This document shows positions 1 to 6,068 of a stretch of DNA of 10,502 nucleotides, one piece after another. The position numbers were made by a program, and so were the translations under genes. How positions within the stretch are numbered: the stretch's first letter is position 1; every line of letters starts with the position of its first letter. The DNA comes from Pseudomonadota bacterium (lineage in GTDB: Bacteria; Pseudomonadota; Alphaproteobacteria; Acetobacterales; Acetobacteraceae): NCBI GenBank assembly GCA_021841985.1, contig JAKCCP010000414.1, positions 1 through 10,502 on the forward strand, given 5' to 3'. A model generated the notes under the pieces. That model made no database searches and was not told the DNA's origin. It was given only the letters and a program-made list of their open reading frames with translations.

Positions 1-985
1 TATCATCGCCCCGGCCTTCCACCTCAACCGCGAGGATTGGGAAGAGAGCTTCCGCCGCGCCCACACCGATCTCCCCGCCGACCGCGTGTTTCGTGAACGC
101 CGCGACATCCTGACCGAGGCGCGCGCGAAGCTCCGCGCCCGCTTCCTCGCCGCCGATGTCGGCATCACCGGGGCCAATTTCCTGATCGCCGAGACCGGCT
201 CCTCGGTCATCGTCACCAATGAGGGCAATGGCGATCTGACCCAGACCCTGCCGCGCGTGCATATCGTCCTCGCCAGCATCGAAAAGATGGTGCCGACGCT
301 GGAGGACGCGACCAACATGCTGCGTCTCCTCGCGCGCTCGGCGACCGGGCAGGATTTTTCCGTCTATACCACGTTCTCGACCGGGGTGCGCCGCGAGGGC
401 GACCTCGACGGGCCGGAGGAATACCACGTCATCCTGCTCGATAATGGCCGCAGCGCCATGCTCGGCACCGAGTTCCAGGACATGCTGCGCTGCATCCGCT
501 GCGCCGCCTGCATGAACCACTGCCCGGTTTATGGCGTCGTCGGCGGCCACGCCTATGGCTGGGTGTACCCCGGGCCGATGGGCGCGGTGCTCACGCCGAC
601 CCTGATCGGCATCGATCAGGCCGGGAATCTCCCCAACGCCTCGACCTTCTGCGGCAAATGCGAAAGCGTCTGCCCGGTGAAGATTCCCTTGCCGAAAATG
701 ATGCGCCATTGGCGCGAGCGCGAGTTCGAGCGCCATCTGACGCCGGGCGCCGTCCGCACCAATCTCGCGCTCTGGGGGTTTGTCGCCCGCCGTCCGGGGC
801 TCTATCGGCTGGCAACCCGGATCGGCGCCGGCGTGCTCGGCTGGCTCGGGCGCCGGCGCGGACGACTTTCCCGCTTTCCCTTCGCCGGCGGCTGGACGGC
901 CGGGCGCGATCTGCCGACGCCGGAGGGCGAGACCTTCTTTGCCCGTTATGCAAGCGAGCAGCGTGGCAAGAGAGGCCGCGCATGA
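1..985 (+). CDS. lutB: LutB, lactate utilization iron-sulfur protein (5' end missing)
   Basis: This is the C-terminal two thirds or so of LutB, the iron-sulfur subunit of the LutABC L-lactate oxidation complex, which passes electrons from lactate to the respiratory chain. The frame is open from base 2 to a TGA at 983-985 (327 codons seen; the family is about 470), so the true start lies upstream and the GTG at 86 is internal. The visible part opens in the LUD domain, including GITGANFLIAETGSS and the typical VPTLEDA. Two ferredoxin-like clusters follow: CIRCAACMNHCP from about base 491, and CGKCESVCPVKIPLPKMM from about base 649. The basic tail matches the LutB C-terminal domain. The stop overlaps lutC by four bases (ATGA), as expected for coupled subunits. 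lutA is not visible. Assignment rests on motifs and the lutC neighbour; lactate as the substrate is taken from the family. Confidence 0.93.
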   Translation, partial: IIAPAFHLNREDWEESFRRAHTDLPADRVFRERRDILTEARAKLRARFLAADVGITGANFLIAETGSSVIVTNEGNGDLTQTLPRVHIVLASIEKMVPTLEDATNMLRLLARSATGQDFSVYTTFSTGVRREGDLDGPEEYHVILLDNGRSAMLGTEFQDMLRCIRCAACMNHCPVYGVVGGHAYGWVYPGPMGAVLTPTLIGIDQAGNLPNASTFCGKCESVCPVKIPLPKMMRHWREREFERHLTPGAVRTNLALWGFVARRPGLYRLATRIGAGVLGWLGRRRGRLSRFPFAGGWTAGRDLPTPEGETFFARYASEQRGKRGRA

Positions 986-1737
986 GCGCCGAGGCAAGCC
1001 CCCCCGGGCGCCCCCCCGGGCGCGTCGCCATTCTCGGCGCCATCCGCCGCCATCTCCGCCGTGGCGCCCTGCCCGAGGATCAGGCGGCGATGCTGCGGGC
1101 GCGTCTTGCCGCCCATCCCCGCCATCTCATCCCCGCCCGCTCGCGTCTGTCGCGCGCCGGGCAGGTCGCCCTCTTCATCGCCAATGTCGAGAAGGAATTC
1201 GGCAGCGTCGCCCGCCTTGCGGATGCGCGCGCGGTGCCCGGCGCCATCGCCGATTATCTCGCGCAGCAGAATCTTCCCTCCGAGATCGTGATCGCGCCGC
1301 ATCCCGAATTGCGGGAGATCCCGTGGGCGGAGCGGCCGCTGCTCAAGCTCCGCGCCGGGCGCGCCGAGGCGAGCGATCTGGTCAGCCTGCAACAGGGTTT
1401 CGCCGCCATCGCCGAGACCGGCACGCTGATGCTGCCGGCCGCGCCCGAGCGGCCGACGACGGTCAATCTCCTCGCCGATACCGCGCTGGTCCTGCTCCGC
1501 GCGAGCCGCATCGTCGGCGCCTATGAGGAGGCGTGGGATCTGCTCCGCGCCGAGCGGCGCGATCCGCTGACCGGCGGGTTCATGCCGCGCAATGTCATGC
1601 TGGTGACCGGGCCGTCGCGCTCGGCGGATATCGAGCAGACGCTGGAACTCGGCGCGCATGGGCCGCGCCGGCTGCATATCCTCCTGCTCGACGACGACGA
1701 GGCGGCGCGCGCCACGCCGGAAAGCGTCCCAAAGTGA
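982..1737 (+). CDS. lutC: LutC, LUD-domain lactate utilization protein
   Basis: LutC is the small LUD-domain (formerly DUF162) subunit of the LutABC L-lactate oxidation system. The product is 251 residues, close to the family's 220-250. Family signatures are GFAAIAETGTLML (residues 139-151) and NVMLVTGPSRSADIE (204-218), followed by HGPRRLHILLLDDD (226-239), the classic LUD C-terminal end. The ATG at 982 overlaps the lutB stop (ATGA), which decides the start; the same frame is open further upstream but inside lutB. Residues 7-14 are a repeated PPGR encoded by two identical 12-base units at 998-1021, each with a run of seven C; this end is not conserved LUD sequence. The next gene starts one base after the stop, so lutB, lutC and the Smr gene are probably one transcript. 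Sure of the family; biochemical role by homology. Confidence 0.93.
   Translation: MSAEASPPGRPPGRVAILGAIRRHLRRGALPEDQAAMLRARLAAHPRHLIPARSRLSRAGQVALFIANVEKEFGSVARLADARAVPGAIADYLAQQNLPSEIVIAPHPELREIPWAERPLLKLRAGRAEASDLVSLQQGFAAIAETGTLMLPAAPERPTTVNLLADTALVLLRASRIVGAYEEAWDLLRAERRDPLTGGFMPRNVMLVTGPSRSADIEQTLELGAHGPRRLHILLLDDDEAARATPESVPK
998..1021 (+). repeat. 12-bp tandem repeat with two C7 tracts in the lutC 5' end
   Basis: Two exact head-to-tail copies of GCCCCCCCGGGC lie at 998-1009 and 1010-1021, coding for PPGR-PPGR near the lutC N-terminus. Each copy has seven consecutive C. Gain or loss of a whole unit keeps the frame; a slip within a C7 run would shift it early in lutC. Confidence 0.9.
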
Positions 1738-1738
1738 C

Positions 1739-2278
1739 ATGCCGCGCGATGGATCGCGTCGAAGCGCGCCGAGCGAGGCCGATCTCACCCTCTGGGCGGC
1801 TTTTGTCCGCGACATAAAACCGCTTCCCGGCCGCGCCCGGCCGGTTTTGGTGGAGATCCCGCAAACCCCGCCGCCGGCGCCGAGCCCGGCGCCAGACCTT
1901 CCCGCCGCTCCGCTCCCGCGCCGCGCTCCCGCGCCGCGAGCGCCGCTGGTGATCGGCGTCGCGCCGGCCGGGCTCGATGGCGCGACCTGGGAGCGGCTGC
2001 GCTCGGGGCGGCTGCGGCCGGCGCGGGTCGTTGATCTCCATGGTCTCACGCTGGCTGAGGCGCACCGCGCCTTGCTCGCCGCTGTCGCGGCGGCGCGAGC
2101 GGAACGGTTGCGGTGCATCGAAATCATCACCGGACGCGGCAGCGGCGAGGCGGGCGGCGCGATCCGGCGCGAATTGCCGCATTGGCTGAACCTCCCGGCG
2201 CTTCGCCCGCTGCTGCTCGCCGCCGCCCATCCGCACCGCGCCAATCCCGGCGCGACCCGTCTCCTCTTCCGCAAATAG
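1739..2278 (+). CDS. Smr-domain (MutS2 C-terminal-like) protein
   Basis: This is a stand-alone Smr-domain protein of 179 residues. Smr domains are small folds first seen at the end of MutS2; family members bind or nick nucleic acid, and some act in ribosome rescue. The N-terminal 30 residues (DLTLWAAFVRDIKPLPG) resemble the start of alphaproteobacterial Smr proteins. A Pro/Ala-rich linker follows (about 35-75), then the Smr domain: VVDLHGLTLAEAHR (97-110) with the DLHG motif and IITGRG (129-134). The usual final HGGxGALYVLLRR is changed to NPGATRLLFRK (169-179), so the last motif is divergent. The ATG at 1739, one base after the lutC stop, is chosen because the open frame upstream lies inside lutC and lacks family sequence. 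The substrate is not predictable. Its place behind lutBC looks like transcriptional convenience, not a lactate role. Confidence 0.87.
   Translation: MPRDGSRRSAPSEADLTLWAAFVRDIKPLPGRARPVLVEIPQTPPPAPSPAPDLPAAPLPRRAPAPRAPLVIGVAPAGLDGATWERLRSGRLRPARVVDLHGLTLAEAHRALLAAVAAARAERLRCIEIITGRGSGEAGGAIRRELPHWLNLPALRPLLLAAAHPHRANPGATRLLFRK
1911..1936 (+). repeat. 13-bp tandem duplication in the Smr linker
   Basis: CGCTCCCGCGCCG occurs twice head to tail (1911-1923 and 1924-1936) in the Pro/Ala-rich linker of the Smr gene. Thirteen is not a multiple of three, so gain or loss of a copy would shift the frame before the Smr domain. The two copies are read in different frames (about PLPRR, then APAPR). Confidence 0.85.
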
Positions 2279-2286
2279 GCCGGAGC

Positions 2287-2300
2287 CGCCGTTCGCGGCG
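2287..2300 (+). terminator. small hairpin after the Smr gene, possible weak terminator
   Basis: CGCCG-TTCG-CGGCG forms a 5-bp GC stem with a TTCG loop, nine bases after the Smr stop codon. No T-rich run follows (next bases CGGTTTGATC). It is a weak candidate for intrinsic termination of the lut-smr transcript or for 3'-end protection. Confidence 0.25.
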
Positions 2301-2304
2301 CGGT

Positions 2305-2318
2305 TTGATCCAGATCAA
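2305..2318 (+). promoter_or_regulatory. FNR/FixK/Anr-type box upstream of pqqC
   Basis: TTGATCCAGATCAA is an exact match to the TTGAT-N4-ATCAA recognition sequence of FNR-type members of the Crp family (FNR, FixK, Anr, DNR). It also fits the alphaproteobacterial FixK form TTGATC-N2-GATCAA. It lies in the 100-base gap between the Smr gene and pqqC, with its centre about 67 bases before the pqqC ATG. If the regulator binds at -41.5, as in class II activation, transcription would begin near 2353, leaving a leader of about 26 bases that still contains the ribosome binding site at 2362-2366. The sequence match and intergenic position are seen; the direction of control and the protein that binds are inferred. 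Confidence 0.7.
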
Positions 2319-2361
2319 GGCCGGCCTCTCCCGCCTCCCGGAAGATGCGCCGGAGACGACC

Positions 2362-2366
2362 AGGAG
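2362..2366 (+). promoter_or_regulatory. pqqC ribosome binding site
   Basis: AGGAG, within CAGGAGAAAG, is 12 bases before the ATG at 2379. It supports that start, though it is rather far away; the in-frame ATGs at codons 4 and 5 are even farther. Confidence 0.55.
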
Positions 2367-2378
2367 AAAGAAACCACA

Positions 2379-3113
2379 ATGACCGCGATGATGAGCCCTG
2401 CTGATCTGGAGCGCGCGCTCCGCAAGATCGGCGAGGAACGCTATCACAATCTCCACCCGTTCCACAAAATGCTGCATGGCGGGCGGATGAATTTCGGCCA
2501 GGTGCAGGCCTGGGCGCTGAACCGCTACGTCTATCAGGCGGCGATTCCGAGGAAGGACGCGGCGCTGATGGCGAGGCTCGAGGATCGCGCGTTGCGGCGC
2601 GAATGGATCCATCGCATTCATGACCATGACGGCATTGATGCCGATAGCGGCGGCATCGAGCGCTGGCTCAGGCTCACCGACGGGCTGAAGCTCGGCCGCG
2701 CCTATGTCATCTCGCAGGAAGGCGCGCTGCCGGCGACCAAATTCGCGGTCGAAGCCTATGTCCGCTTCGTCTATGAACGCCCGACGCTGGAAGCCATCGC
2801 GTCCTCGCTGACCGAACTCTTCGCGCCGGCGATCCATGCCGAGCGCATCGCCGGCATGCTGGAACACTATGATTTCATCAGCGACGATCTCGTCGCCTAT
2901 TTCAGGAAGCGCCTGGATCAGGCGCCGCGCGATTGCCGCTTCGCCCTCGCCTATGTCCAGGAACATGCGCGCACGCCCGAGCAACAGGCGGCGGTTCTGG
3001 CGGCGCTGCGTTTCAAGACCGATGTCTTGTGGGCGCAGCTCGATGCGCTCTATTTCGCCTATGTCGAGCCGGGTTTCATTCCGCCCGGCGCGTTCCGCCC
3101 GGACGTTGGGTGA
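2379..3113 (+). CDS. pqqC: PqqC, pyrroloquinoline-quinone synthase
   Basis: PqqC carries out the last step of PQQ synthesis: ring closure and eight-electron oxidation of the precursor AHQQ with molecular oxygen, without metal or cofactor. The 244-residue product has the usual PqqC length and the all-helical TenA/PqqC fold signature. Residues known from the Klebsiella enzyme are present, shifted by one: H83 in DHDG, Y127, E146 and H153-R156 in SLTELFAPAIHAER, Y174 and R178 in AYFRKRL, and K213 in FKTDVLW. A catalytically competent PqqC is therefore likely, not merely a relative such as CADD or TenA. No pqqA, B, D or E flanks it: upstream is an Smr gene and downstream a convergent cupin gene. 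The FNR-type box in its promoter region suggests oxygen-linked control. The other pqq genes presumably lie elsewhere; if they are absent, this would be a repurposed paralogue. Confidence 0.9.
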   Translation: MTAMMSPADLERALRKIGEERYHNLHPFHKMLHGGRMNFGQVQAWALNRYVYQAAIPRKDAALMARLEDRALRREWIHRIHDHDGIDADSGGIERWLRLTDGLKLGRAYVISQEGALPATKFAVEAYVRFVYERPTLEAIASSLTELFAPAIHAERIAGMLEHYDFISDDLVAYFRKRLDQAPRDCRFALAYVQEHARTPEQQAAVLAALRFKTDVLWAQLDALYFAYVEPGFIPPGAFRPDVG

Positions 3114-3154
3114 TCGAGCGGTTGACCCGCTTCGCGGTTCAATTCGCTCGGATC
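3112..3154. terminator. hairpin between the convergent pqqC and cupin stop codons
   Basis: An imperfect inverted repeat of about 20 bases per arm spans the space between the pqqC stop (3111-3113) and the cupin stop (3153-3155 on the other strand). The inner stem is CCGC-TTC-GCGG (3127-3137); the outer parts pair TTGA with TTCAA, GAGCG with CGCTC, and GATC with GATC, with a few mismatches or bulges. No long T-run flanks it, but its position suits a bidirectional terminator serving both convergent genes. Confidence 0.55.
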
Positions 3155-3656
3155 AACCGCAATCGCCGTCCCCGCGACCATCGAGAAACGCGGCGATCCC
3201 TGGGTTGCGGCGGAGTGTTGCGAGGTCGGCGGCGCTCGGGAGAAGCGGCTTGTCGCGCACCGCGTTCACCAGGCAGAGGAAGCCGAGCGGCGCATCGGGG
3301 GCGGCGCGGAACTGGTGCCAGGTCCAGCCCGGGATCGACACCAGATCGAAGGGACGGACCTCCGCGACCGCGTCCCCGACCAGCGCCCGGCCGCGCCCGC
3401 TGAGGATCATCACCGCATGCGCGTGCTCATGCCGCTCCAGCGTCGAATACCCGCCCGGCGCGACCTCGAAATAGCGCCATTCGGCGGCGAGTTCGGGGGT
3501 GTGGAACAGCACTTGCCGCGTCACCGCGCGAAACGGCGTCGTCTCGTCCTCCTTGTAGGCGAGGAGCGGCACCGCCGACCAGCGGAGGCCACCGCGAGCG
3601 AGCGGGTCGGCGCCGGTTGCGGCGGCGCGAAACGCCGGCGGGGGGCGATCAGACAT
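3153..3656 (-). CDS. cupin protein, probable methylthioxylulose-5-phosphate methylsulfurylase
   Basis: This is a single-domain cupin of 167 residues. Cupin motif 1 is GGYSTLERHEHAHAVMILSG (residues 68-87) with candidate metal ligands H76, H78 and possibly H80. Motif 2 is RPFDLVSIPGWTWHQF (101-116) with H114. It starts at the ATG at 3656, which overlaps the end of the upstream RuBisCO-like gene by eight bases, so the two are co-translated. In Rhodospirillum rubrum a cupin encoded close to an RLP removes methanethiol from 1-methylthioxylulose-5-phosphate to yield 1-deoxyxylulose-5-phosphate, the isoprenoid precursor. The pairing and size make that function the best guess, but cupins are diverse and the sequence alone does not prove it. 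The usual motif-1 glutamate is not obvious; the extra histidine may replace it. Confidence 0.75.
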   Translation of the reverse strand: MSDRPPPAFRAAATGADPLARGGLRWSAVPLLAYKEDETTPFRAVTRQVLFHTPELAAEWRYFEVAPGGYSTLERHEHAHAVMILSGRGRALVGDAVAEVRPFDLVSIPGWTWHQFRAAPDAPLGFLCLVNAVRDKPLLPSAADLATLRRNPGIAAFLDGRGDGDCG

Positions 3657-4764
3657 CGGAACTCTCCGCGACTTGGCGCACGAAGGCGCTGGTTTCCGTG
3701 ACCATGGACGCGCCGGCGGCGAGCAGCGCGCCGCCGATCAGCAGCATGGTGTCGCGGCCATAAAACGCCAGCATCTCGGGAACCCGCGCCGGAATCATGC
3801 CACCCGCCGGCACCGGCAGCGCCGGCGCGAGGCCGGCCCAGGGCGCCCGCGCCGTCTCGGCGATGGCGCGGCAGGTCTCCGGCGTATAGCCGAACCGCCC
3901 GCCATGATGGGGATAGATCACGGCGTCGGCCCCGAACAAGCGGAACAGCTTGCCATAGAGCAGCGCCGGCGCGATGCGTCCCGCCCCGGCCAGGGCGGGG
4001 TGGGCGAGAAACGCGAGATCGGGATTTTCCCGCACGATCGTCTGAAAGGCCGGCAAACCGACCACCAGGGGCGCGATCAGGACGGTGTCGACCCCGGCGC
4101 CACGCGCCGCGTCGATCTGGCGGCGGAGATCATCGAGCGAGCCCGAGAGATTGGGCGCATAGCAGGTCGGATGGCCGGTTTTCGCCCGCGCCTCGCGGAT
4201 CGCCCCGGCGCAGGCCCGCACCCGTTCGGCGAACGGGGCATAGGGCTGATCGGCGATGCCGTGATCATCCTTGATCATGTCGATGCCGCCAAGCGCGAGG
4301 CGCCCGGCGAGCGCGGCCAGCGCCGCCGGCCCCAGACCCTGCGGCTTCAGCGCGGCACAGGTCAACGCCCGCGCTGAAGCCCCGAGGCGCCGGCGCAGCC
4401 CGGCGATCCCGTGACGCGGCCCCCCGAAGTCATTGGCGAAACCGGCCGGCAAAGCGATATCCCAGAGCACGACGTCATCGTGGATCGAGGAATTGCCGAA
4501 CAGCATGTTCAGCATCTGCCCGGCCTCGCCGCCGCGCTGGCCGAGCATCGTCGCCGCCGCCAGCGCAATGCCGACCTCGAACACGCCGCCGCCGCGCTCC
4601 GCGATCGTTGCGACCTGCCCGACGATGCCCTCCAAAACCTGCCGCTCGTTGATCGCCGCGAGCGGCATTTCGACGCTCTGCTCGACAGCGAGGGCGGCGG
4701 CACGTTCCTTGATCGTCGCCGCCTCGCCTCGCACCCGGTAGGTCACCAGGACGCGCTGGTCCAT
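3649..4764 (-). CDS. RuBisCO-like protein (form IV), probable 5-methylthioribulose-1-phosphate isomerase
   Basis: This is a form IV RuBisCO-like protein of 371 residues, not a CO2-fixing enzyme. Aligned by eye to RuBisCO, K140 in ALKPQGLG matches K175, K165-D166-D167 in MIKDDHGIADQ match the carbamylated K201 region, H255 matches H294, K272 in YGKLFRLFG matches loop-6 K334, and the phosphate sites appear as AGG (320-322) and IGG (343-345). Changed positions are Q142 for K177, H168 for E204, P256 for R295 and A320 for S379, as expected of an RLP. In R. rubrum such a protein isomerises 5-methylthioribulose-1-phosphate in methylthioadenosine salvage; in Bacillus the related MtnW is an enolase. 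The cupin partner favours the isomerase. The start at 4764 (MDQRVLVTYR) is preferred because GGAGG at 4776-4780 is 11 bases away; the ATG at 4773 is too close. Longer versions to 4992 run into the DUF2336 gene. Confidence 0.85.
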   Translation of the reverse strand: MDQRVLVTYRVRGEAATIKERAAALAVEQSVEMPLAAINERQVLEGIVGQVATIAERGGGVFEVGIALAAATMLGQRGGEAGQMLNMLFGNSSIHDDVVLWDIALPAGFANDFGGPRHGIAGLRRRLGASARALTCAALKPQGLGPAALAALAGRLALGGIDMIKDDHGIADQPYAPFAERVRACAGAIREARAKTGHPTCYAPNLSGSLDDLRRQIDAARGAGVDTVLIAPLVVGLPAFQTIVRENPDLAFLAHPALAGAGRIAPALLYGKLFRLFGADAVIYPHHGGRFGYTPETCRAIAETARAPWAGLAPALPVPAGGMIPARVPEMLAFYGRDTMLLIGGALLAAGASMVTETSAFVRQVAESSDV

Positions 4765-4775
4765 CGCTGTCATGT

Positions 4776-4780
4776 CCTCC
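4776..4780 (-). promoter_or_regulatory. ribosome binding site deciding the RLP start
   Basis: On the minus strand GGAGG precedes the RLP gene. It is 11 bases from the ATG at 4764 and only two from the ATG at 4773, which is why the shorter protein is preferred. Confidence 0.55.
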
Positions 4781-4824
4781 GCTTGCCGCCGCCGTTCTGA
4801 CCCGGCGGCGGCGCGGACGCAAGC
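4781..4824 (-). other. strong GC hairpin between DUF2336 and RLP genes
   Basis: A perfect 9-bp stem, CCGCCGCCG (4786-4794) with CGGCGGCGG (4803-4811), closes an 8-base loop. It is flanked by a second pairing block, GCTTG (4781-4785) with CAAGC (4820-4824). It fills most of the 65-base gap between the DUF2336 stop and the RLP start and ends right beside the RLP ribosome binding site. No T-run follows in the direction of transcription. It may be a partial terminator, an RNA-processing site, or a structure affecting RLP translation; the sequence does not choose between them. Confidence 0.45.
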
Positions 4825-4829
4825 CGCGC

Positions 4830-6068
4830 TCAGACGACGATATGCGAGAGGAAATCGATCTGCCAGTGCATCTCCTCGGCGGTGAGCGGAAAGCCGCCGC
4901 CCGGCTTGGGCGACAGCAGGCTGGCCGGCGGGAGATCGCAGAGCAGGGTTTGCAGCAACACCGCGACCTGCATCGAGAACCCGGATTTCCACACCAGGCT
5001 GACCAGGCCCTTGGCGTGGCGGAGGCGCCGGGCACGCTCGATCAGGGAAGCCGGCACCTCGGCGGCGACGGCGAGAATGGCGATGCAGCGGAAAATATCG
5101 CCGTTCCGCACGCAGGCGAGGAGGAGCGACTCATCGAGCCGGGTTTCGGCGTTCCGCGCCCGCGCCCAGGCGAGCGCGGCTTCGAGATCGGGCGGAACTT
5201 CCGCGGCGCCGGGCTTCTCGGGCGCGCCGATCCGCGCGGCAAGGCGCTGGCGAAGGAGGGTGATCGCCTCGACCGGCAGATCGGCGCGGCGGGTCAATTC
5301 GCCGAGAAGATCGGTCGCGACGATTTCAGCCAGCGCGCGGGCCGCTTTCGCGGTCAGCGCCGGGCGGCGGACCAGCGGCGCGTGCCAGCGCGGCTCGCCC
5401 TCGGCGCGGGCGATGAGCGCGTCGAGTGTCGCCTCGCGGATTTGCGCCCGGGGGTTTTCGAGCAGGATCTGGATCGCCTGATTGTCGCTGCTGGCGGCGA
5501 TCGCTTCGGCGACCGCGGCCGGGACGAAAGCGCGGCGGGCGATGGTGCTGGCGGTGCCGCTATGCGGCGGATCGGCGAGCAGCGCCAGCAGATCCTCGCT
5601 CTCGAGCAGCGGCGAGAAGCGCAGGATCGGCACGCTGACGATGCTGGTCGCATCGCGCGCGAGGCGGAGCACCAGCGCCGGCGGCACGTTCGGGAGTTCC
5701 TTGATCATCTCCGCGATGGTCGCGCGCACCCGCACCGCTTCATCGGCGACGAGATTGGCCAGGGTCTGATAGGCCTGCTCGCAGAGCCGCGCCTGATCGC
5801 TCGCGCCGAGCAGCGGCACCGAGGTCGCGAGCTTGCGGGCCAGCAGCACCCGCACCCGCTCATCGGTGTCGGCGGCGAGGATCTCGTCCGCCGAGGGCGG
5901 TGTTGCCGGATTGAGCGCGACCGCCGCGCGCACCGTGACCGAGGGGTCGCTCGCCAGGCGTTCGAGCACCGCCGGCGCGGTGCCGCGGCTTGCCCCGCTT
6001 CGCACCCGCGCGGCTTCGTCGGCATCGCCGAGCGGCGCGCCCGGGGCTTCCGCGATCCCGGCCGGCAT
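4830..6068 (-). CDS. DUF2336 helical-repeat protein
   Basis: This 412-residue protein of the DUF2336 family is common in Rhodospirillales and other alphaproteobacteria; its molecular function is not known. It is built of short Leu/Ala-rich helical pairs resembling HEAT repeats, for example VLERLASDPSVTVRAAVALN and similar units repeating through residues 30-250. A charged linker near 280-300 follows, then a conserved-looking C-terminal helical block ending in EEMHWQIDFLSHIVV. No signal peptide or membrane helix is seen, so it is probably a cytoplasmic scaffold. The start is the ATG at 6068, which overlaps the stop of the GGDEF gene by one base (TGATG); a TTG at 6071 just before it is less likely. 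This coupling suggests that it works with, or is made in step with, the diguanylate cyclase. The family call is from memory of its pattern, so moderately sure. Confidence 0.75.
   Translation of the reverse strand: MPAGIAEAPGAPLGDADEAARVRSGASRGTAPAVLERLASDPSVTVRAAVALNPATPPSADEILAADTDERVRVLLARKLATSVPLLGASDQARLCEQAYQTLANLVADEAVRVRATIAEMIKELPNVPPALVLRLARDATSIVSVPILRFSPLLESEDLLALLADPPHSGTASTIARRAFVPAAVAEAIAASSDNQAIQILLENPRAQIREATLDALIARAEGEPRWHAPLVRRPALTAKAARALAEIVATDLLGELTRRADLPVEAITLLRQRLAARIGAPEKPGAAEVPPDLEAALAWARARNAETRLDESLLLACVRNGDIFRCIAILAVAAEVPASLIERARRLRHAKGLVSLVWKSGFSMQVAVLLQTLLCDLPPASLLSPKPGGGFPLTAEEMHWQIDFLSHIVV

Noticed and set aside
86..985. lutB starting at GTG 86
   Set aside because: The frame is open to the left edge and the preceding residues (APAFHLNREDWEESF) are normal LutB sequence, so the gene is simply cut by the window.
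946..2379. 477-codon minus-strand open frame opposite lutC and the Smr gene
   Set aside because: Arg/Ala/Gly-rich with no recognisable motif, opposite two clearly real genes; long antisense frames are expected at this GC content.
3673..4377. 234-codon plus-strand frame opposite the RLP gene
   Set aside because: No motif; it mirrors conserved RLP sequence on the other strand.
3649..4764. A genuine CO2-fixing RuBisCO large subunit
   Set aside because: It is about 100 residues shorter than form I, and key residues equivalent to K177, E204, R295 and S379 are changed; no small subunit or phosphoribulokinase is nearby.
4765..4992. RLP extended to 4992
   Set aside because: The added part overlaps the DUF2336 3' end out of frame, while the family start MDQRVLVTYR has its own ribosome binding site.
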